From the NCBI GenBank assembly GCA_947652605.1, contig OX393576.1, forward strand, positions 48,894,966-48,958,965: 64,000 nucleotides of DNA. Direction: 5' to 3'. Positions 59,220-64,000 of this stretch are shown in pieces. Source of the DNA: Elmis aenea. Taxonomy: Eukaryota; Arthropoda; Insecta; Coleoptera; Elmidae. The position numbers and the translations under genes are program-made. Position 1 is the first letter of the stretch; each line of letters starts with the position of its first letter. Below the pieces are notes generated by a model. The model searched no databases and was not told where the DNA came from. It saw only the letters and a list, made by a program, of their open reading frames with translations.

Positions 59220-59469
59220 AAATTTTGCCATTGGATATAACCGATTTTGCATCGATATTGATTTAGTCGTTTCTGCTACTATGTAAAATAGGAATTGCCC
59301 GGTTTTGCATTGGACCTTTGCATTTAAACGATGTGGAGCACATGTTTTAGTCGGTTTTGAATGTCAGGGTATGTCTATATTCACAGGGAATTCAATTCTC
59401 TATAAGATGGCACTGTCAGTTTAATTTGCACCCAAAATTGATATAACCGAGTTTGCATCTAGGCGACTC
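59220..59469. repeat. Subterminal repeats at the right end of the 57862 element
   Basis: Variants of TATAACCGATTTTGCATC occur at about 59237, 59297 (CCCGGTTTTGCATTG), 59350 (AGTCGGTTTTGAATG) and 59442. They are spaced and oriented like transposase-binding repeats. Confidence 0.65.
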
Positions 59470-59672
59470 ATATGTGTCTTGAAAAGAAATGTATTTTAAA
59501 AAGGAGACGGTAACATAGCTCTTAAATTAATAAATAGAAGAAAAAATTATCTATAATTACCTGGTAAGAAAATTGGAAGAGACGAAGTTCGGCATCCGCC
59601 GAAATTTTTAGAGAAAGCTATGTAAACAAACAAATTGTGATGTAGTGCCCAAAGTAATGGAATAGGAATGTA

Positions 59673-60301
59673 TACAGGGTGACAATTATCTACATGTGTT
59701 GTATAGGTAACTTTGTTATTGTAAGAGTTACATAGACGACTAGCTTAGCAAAGTTAGGCAGAATTTCAAAACGAATTTAATGCCATTTTGACATTTGACC
59801 CAGACCTTTAACTATTTTAAATATTTTGAAAAAAGTCGAAACAGACGATTTTCTTAACGGTAGGTAAATAATTCCATAGCCAACTATCTTAAAATCAATA
59901 TGTGACATGATTCTTGTAAATATTTTTACGGAGAATTAAGAACATCTACTTAATGTTTGAGATATAAGCCAAAAATCATTTTATTTTTTAAATAGAAACC
60001 ATAGTTGCCTGTGACCCTGTGGATTCATTAAAAATAATATTTTTGTCTCGTTTCATTGATGTATGGGTTGTTGAGTTTATCTTAAGAAATAAGTAAATTA
60101 TTACAATATTGGTGTATTTATTAAGTTTAATCAAAGTGGGCTTTAAAAAGAAAAACAAAACCTTATGTAAATCAAATAGCTCTGTGTAATTAAACACATG
60201 AAAAATTGGAAACTTAAATAATTTAAGATATTTTTTGCATTTCATAATATTGCATGATTTTTCACTTACAACATGTGTTAAAGGTGTATTGTCACCTTGT
60301 A
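59673..60301. mobile_element. Element with TACAGGGTGACAAT ends, 629 bp
   Basis: Left TACAGGGTGACAAT...ACATGTGTTG pairs with the right inverse TACAAGGTGACAAT...ACACATGTTG. TA at both edges may be the duplication. No transposase. Confidence 0.75.
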
Positions 60302-60357
60302 TTTACGTTTTTCACCTGTGTTACGGTTTGTTTTAATCTTCGTTTAACTTAATTATC

Positions 60358-60978
60358 TGTCATGACCGAAATTCAACTTTCGTAATTCATTGCGCATTAT
60401 GAATTAAAAAGAACTTACTTTTTTTGCAATTAAATTTTTAAATTCTTTTTTATGTATTTAAACAACTATTTTAGTATCTTAGATAAGCAGCTGCGTTTTA
60501 ATATATTTATTATCGGGGGTAATTACACTAGAGCTTTTTTTATAGCCGGACAAAGTTGCGTTGCTACGAAAGTTTGGTTGCTAGGAAAATCGACGAGACA
60601 AAACTGTCCTACGGACTCGTTGTTTTATCTTTGACAGTTGTCAAGATTTGCCTAATAGCAACTAAACTTGAGTTTAGTAAAAGCAAGTTTGTCCAGGATA
60701 AAAACAAAGCTCGAGTGTAATTCGGTACGATAACTGCACGAATAAATTATAACCTTCAAATAATAACTGACAAAACGTCAAATCTTTTACTTACAATTAG
60801 TTACAACCAAATAAGTCGGTTGCATGGTAACAAAGTTACATGCAAAAATGCAAGTGGATATTTAGTTAGGTACCTTTTTATCCGCTGTAATAACGACAAT
60901 TCGTGACGTCATTATGGAGAATTTAACATATGAGTGTAGTTATCATCATAAAAAAAAATAATATGTCATGACCGAAAT
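60358..60978. repeat. Segment bounded by a 15-bp direct repeat
   Basis: TGTCATGACCGAAAT occurs at 60358-60372 and 60964-60978. The ~590 bp between end in an A-rich tract (CATAAAAAAAAATAATA), as expected of a retroposed insertion with a target duplication, but no retroelement protein or promoter box is recognisable. It includes the inverted-repeat unit below. Confidence 0.45.
60514..60729. mobile_element. Inverted-repeat element, ~216 bp
   Basis: AATTACACTAGAGCTTTTTT...CCGGACAAA pairs with TTTGTCCAGGATAAAAACAA...CTCGAGTGTAATT. Arms are ~45 bp with mismatches. No target duplication was resolved. Confidence 0.6.
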
Positions 60979-61005
60979 ATAAAGCGTCGGTTTTGTCCGC
61001 TAGGG

Positions 61006-61319
61006 CAGCGATTCTTAACCGGGGGGCCCGTGAAAGATTTTAAAGGTGTCCGCGAAAAATGTATAATGGTGCCTGTACACCTGAGAGTAAAGTACTCTCG
61101 AGAGTAGCGTCGCCAAGGATACAGCCCCTGAGAGTAACTCGCGATTGGCTGTATCCTTGGCGACGCTACTCTCGAGAGTACTTTACTCTCAGGTGTACAG
61201 GCACCATAAGACGTTTTTACTTTTTAAAATATTGGAATCTTAAAAAAAATATTTTTTTTCCCTATTTTACTCGAACCATCGGAAAGATGTCTTCTTAAAT
61301 AAATCGCAATATTTTTGTT
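61006..61319 (-). mobile_element. Truncated hAT MITE (family of 49248), with nested hairpin
   Basis: It begins CAGCGATTCTTAACC and runs parallel to the inverse complement of 49248-49510, through CGAACCATCGGAAAGAT and AAATCGCAATATTTTTGTTG. The other end is replaced by a TTTA microsatellite. The hairpin 61067-61206 is inserted in it. Confidence 0.85.
61067..61206. mobile_element. 140-bp hairpin MITE with near-perfect 59-bp arms
   Basis: TGGTGCCTGTACACCTGAGA starts one arm and the exact inverse complement closes the other; arms are ~59 bp around a ~20-base loop. TAA at 61064-61066 and 61207-61209 is the target duplication, and the sibling MITE at 49248 shows the single, empty TAA (within GTATAAAACG, inverse strand). 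TAA suits PIF/Harbinger. The arm identity indicates a very recent origin. Confidence 0.9.
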
Positions 61320-61320
61320 G

Positions 61321-61344
61321 TTTTATTTATTTATTTATTTATTA
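61321..61344. repeat. TTTA microsatellite
   Basis: About six TTTA units at the truncation point of the hAT MITE. Confidence 0.9.
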
Positions 61345-61496
61345 AATTACACCCAACAGGGGTAAACCCCAATCATAGGGCGATATACAATAATATAGTA
61401 TACGTAATAATAAATGTAACATTATAGGTACTATAAATGTGTGCATTAAGAAAAATCAATTAACAGCCAAAACATTAAAAAATTAAAAAAATATTA

Positions 61497-61612
61497 CAAA
61501 TGTTCTGTGTTGTTCTGTGTTTTTGTGATTCGCTGCAACTGTGACAGCGAATGTCAAGCACTGCCGTGGCAATAAATGTCACGACGTTAGCATCACCATG
61601 TGAACGAGGCTT
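61497..61612. mobile_element. Right-end fragment of the 46028 MITE family
   Basis: GAATGTCAAGC...AATGTCACGACGTTAGCATC, then ACCATGTGAAC, matches 46495-46553 in the same orientation; the left end is absent. Confidence 0.75.
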
Positions 61613-63588
61613 TAATTATGCATTAATTGTTACTTCATTGTACTTTGCACGAGGTTAAATGTAATTTTGCATGTTACATAATTAAATTTATTTTTAATTA
61701 CAGCGATTATTTGTACTTTTGTTTGTACAAACACGGTCAACGTATTTACTGATCATTTAACGCTCTTGTAATATTATATAATTAACATGCTCTCATAAAA
61801 CACTGCAAGCTTATCCAACCATTAAATTGATTAGCATCTGTTTTAAAACATTAAAAAAATTCAATTTTGAGCACAAAACATTTGCAAAAATGCTAATCTT
61901 TTTATCGTTATAAGTTAAAAATATATATTTATATAATATGTTTATATAATTATAGTGCTTCAATTAAAAATAAAATTTGGTTAAAAATTACATAATTTTT
62001 ATCTCTAGAAAATCTTCTAGCAGAACTAGACTAGTTTTGAGACCAGCGTCTCTTCATCAGGAGTCTCGAAATTAGTCGTATTGTGCTACAAAACATTTTA
62101 ATATAAATAATCAGATTTTTAAAGTAACTATAAACGGTAGGTACTTAAGACTGGAGCGGGTGAAAAAATGATCGGGCGTGTGGTGTAATTTGTCCATAGA
62201 ATCTTTAAAAACAAATAACTATTGTGTTTAATTGCATAGGTTGGTATTATCTTTTATGTTTCACAAATGCAACTTATTATGATGTTTCTTTAAAAACTAT
62301 TTAAAAGCCAGTGTAATATAAATTATCTTTCCAAAAATATTTTAATAGTTCAACTCACAAACCTAAATAACAGTTATAAAATTCTGTTCATTTATCTAAA
62401 TTACATTCTTTCTGAACCACATGTTTAATAAATATATATGGTTTTAACATAATATGTGCAAGAAAATTAATTACAAGTATCACATTTAATTGTTGTGTCC
62501 ACCGTTTTTTCGTTCAGAATCGGAGTAATAAAAAGTTTAAGTTTTTTCGGTGACGAAAATTTCGATTTTATCAATTAAATTCAAATACCGCTTTAATACT
62601 TAGCCACGGCTTAACTGCCTTACTTCTGTATAGAAAATTAAATCACCGTATTCGCTTTCATTTCATTAAGAAACTTTTTAAACTGTCGGTGATTAATTTT
62701 ATTTATTAAAATCACAACCTTCATAACCTTCAAACCCTAGTTTTTAGAACACAAGTTCTCCTGGTGTATTAAACAGTGATATTGTATAAATTAATTGCCG
62801 TGGCTTCCAGATACTGTTTCAATAAAGTTACCAATCAAGATTTAGCTCTACATACATACGAGCTCAGTGGACAAACTTTTTGTCCACACCTCGTATATCA
62901 GCCACCTTAGTTATGTAATTGTTAGGTTTTAATTAGGTATTTAAAAAATATCGTGTAACTTGTTAAAATACCACATAGTAAGACGGGCCAACAAATCAAC
63001 GGGGGGCCGCAGTCTGTGCGTCCCTGGTCTAGACACAGAGTTACCGTATTTAATGTAATGAAATGGCACTTTATTCTTCAGCGCCCCCGCTCGAGGGGTT
63101 AATTTTCTGTTTGTTATTGATCAGTTGATTTGATTGATGCATATTGCAAGTATTTTTTTTTTCTTTTTAACACCTACTTTATTCTGTTTTTATCAGTATC
63201 AATTTCTAAACATATTTGCAAACCGCATAAAGTTTGATCAGTAAATGTATTTTAATTGACGAATAATAAGTGTTTTATGATTTAAATATGGGGCATATTC
63301 GGAAAGTAACTATCGTTTCCTTAATGAAATTAAAAATCGATAATTTATGTTAAAACTCTTTTGTTTTAGTTAATTTACCATATGTAAAACTACTTTTCTT
63401 AATAGTTTCCAATAGGTATAATCGACCGATTTGTCATATTGGGACAAATCAATATTTGTAAAAATAATGTGCTTTTATTTGTAACAAATTTTACCATATT
63501 TAAAATTGTTTGATGTTTATATGTAACTATTTGTTTTTAATCAGGTGTTAATTATTATTGTTTTACATATTATAATTATACAGGATGT
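61613..63588. other. No gene recognised
   Basis: AT-rich. Apart from the hammerhead-like motif at 62031-62060, only a GC-rich GGGGGGCCGCAGTCTG patch (about 63000) that may be a decayed MITE end was noted. Confidence 0.45.
62031..62060 (-). ncRNA. Hammerhead-like motif, probably a Penelope-like relic
   Basis: On the minus strand CTGATGA is followed by AGAGAC, a GCTG loop, GTCTC and AAAAC. This is the CUGANGA box and stem II of a hammerhead, with the expected G of GAAA replaced by A. An unpaired A before stem II is also seen in the motif in the 351-bp array. The G-to-A change should abolish cleavage. Confidence 0.4.
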
Positions 63589-64000
63589 CCCCATTATACA
63601 CGGCAAAAAAGTAGATGCATATTCCTGAGTGAAAATGATGACCATTTGTCAAATATTTTGTTATCCGAAAATGCTTCCTTTCAAAGTTAGAGACCTCCAA
63701 AGTTGCAAGAAAAAAAATTCAAAAAATCGATTACGTCCTAGCCGTTTAAGCTAGAGCTATCAAACTTGGCCGAAATGTTTGGGTGTTTCCCATTGACTTT
63801 GTGGGATAATTAGAAAGAAAACACGTAATTGGAAGTATGATTTATAGTCAGGTCATCCGCTTACCATCTTAAGAATTTTTTTCTCTGGAATAAAATTGAA
63901 AATGTCATTCGTCCATAAGAAAGTACGACTTAAGAGGAAAAAATTCGTCGCTCTTTGTTTTTTGCTGTAAACGTAGCCGTTTTCGAGAAAATTAGCGCTA
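63589..64000 (+). mobile_element. Start of a TACAGGATGTCCCC-type repeat, cut by the window end
   Basis: TACAGGATGTCCCC resembles the TACAGGGTG ends of other elements here. The following ~400 bp are unlike the AT-rich surroundings but hold no open frame. The far end is outside the window. Confidence 0.45.

Larger units (their letters stand above)
57862..59469 (-). mobile_element. DNA element with terminal inverted repeats carrying a DGCxGQNKN-type gene
   Basis: Left GAGTCGCCTAGATGCAAAAC and right inverse GAGTCGCCTAGATGCAAACT are near-identical. ATAT adjoins both ends, a possible 4-bp target duplication (ambiguous because ATATATG overlaps). Copies of an (A/C)CG(A/G)(G/T)TTTGCAT word occur inside the right end. 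The only gene-like content is the decayed minus-strand gene at 58133-59170, so this gene family travels as a cut-and-paste element. The Sola superfamily, with 4-bp duplications, is a candidate from memory and unverified. Confidence 0.75.

Overview
The window looks like AT-rich, gene-poor nuclear DNA of an insect, perhaps a beetle, although the sequence does not fix the order. The evidence is indirect: hAT, mariner, Harbinger-like, Crypton, Gypsy, Jockey and Penelope-like remnants, short GT-AG introns, and one signal-peptide exon with an animal splice donor. I see no bacterial operons, no CRISPR array and no convincing tRNA or rRNA gene. Only one piece of a plausible host gene was found: a first coding exon on the minus strand at 56921-57005. 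Nearly everything else that can be read is transposon sequence.

From 0 to 14 kb there is a large-armed MITE (425-1319), an 8-bp-TSD inverted-repeat element split by a hAT MITE (1930-2945), a Foldback-type element with 33-bp sub-repeats and a 9-bp TSD (3462-5130), several hAT relics, and a hAT transposase C-terminus (12619-12807). From 14.7 to 18.2 kb a non-autonomous hAT element contains a nested Crypton-like tyrosine-recombinase element. From 18.9 to 20.1 kb there are 3.6 tandem copies of an exactly 351-bp unit that looks derived from a Penelope-like element. From 21.9 to 23.6 kb there is a Gypsy LTR element reduced to a gag start plus an RT/integrase fusion. From 24.7 to 27.4 kb there is a complete, apparently intact hAT element: terminal repeats, an 8-bp TSD and a 596-codon BED-finger transposase with the expected catalytic residues.

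From 28 to 39 kb there are a DDE-transposase tail with a PHD-like end, a GC-rich retroposon, more MITEs and a 5'-truncated Jockey-like element. From 40.1 to 42.3 kb an element with ~390-bp inverted arms is split by a second non-autonomous copy of the 24.7-kb hAT family. From 43.6 to 51.5 kb there are hAT, RT and mariner relics, including a three-level nest (mariner, then hAT, then hAT MITE). From 52 to 53.2 kb there is a 1.1-kb non-coding hAT. From 57.9 to 59.5 kb an element with terminal inverted repeats carries a decayed gene of a family known from many insects by the motif DGCxGQNKN. The last 5 kb holds MITEs, including a 140-bp near-perfect hairpin inside another hAT MITE, and a hammerhead-like motif.

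The elements interact mainly through nesting and borrowing. The intact hAT at 24745-27386 is the likely transposase source for the two derivatives at 14727 and 40609, which share its ends but have an unrelated core. Eight-bp TSDs of the form nTnnnnAn at several insertions fit Ac-type hAT activity. Coordinates of elements with clear TSDs are exact; those of decayed relics are approximate.
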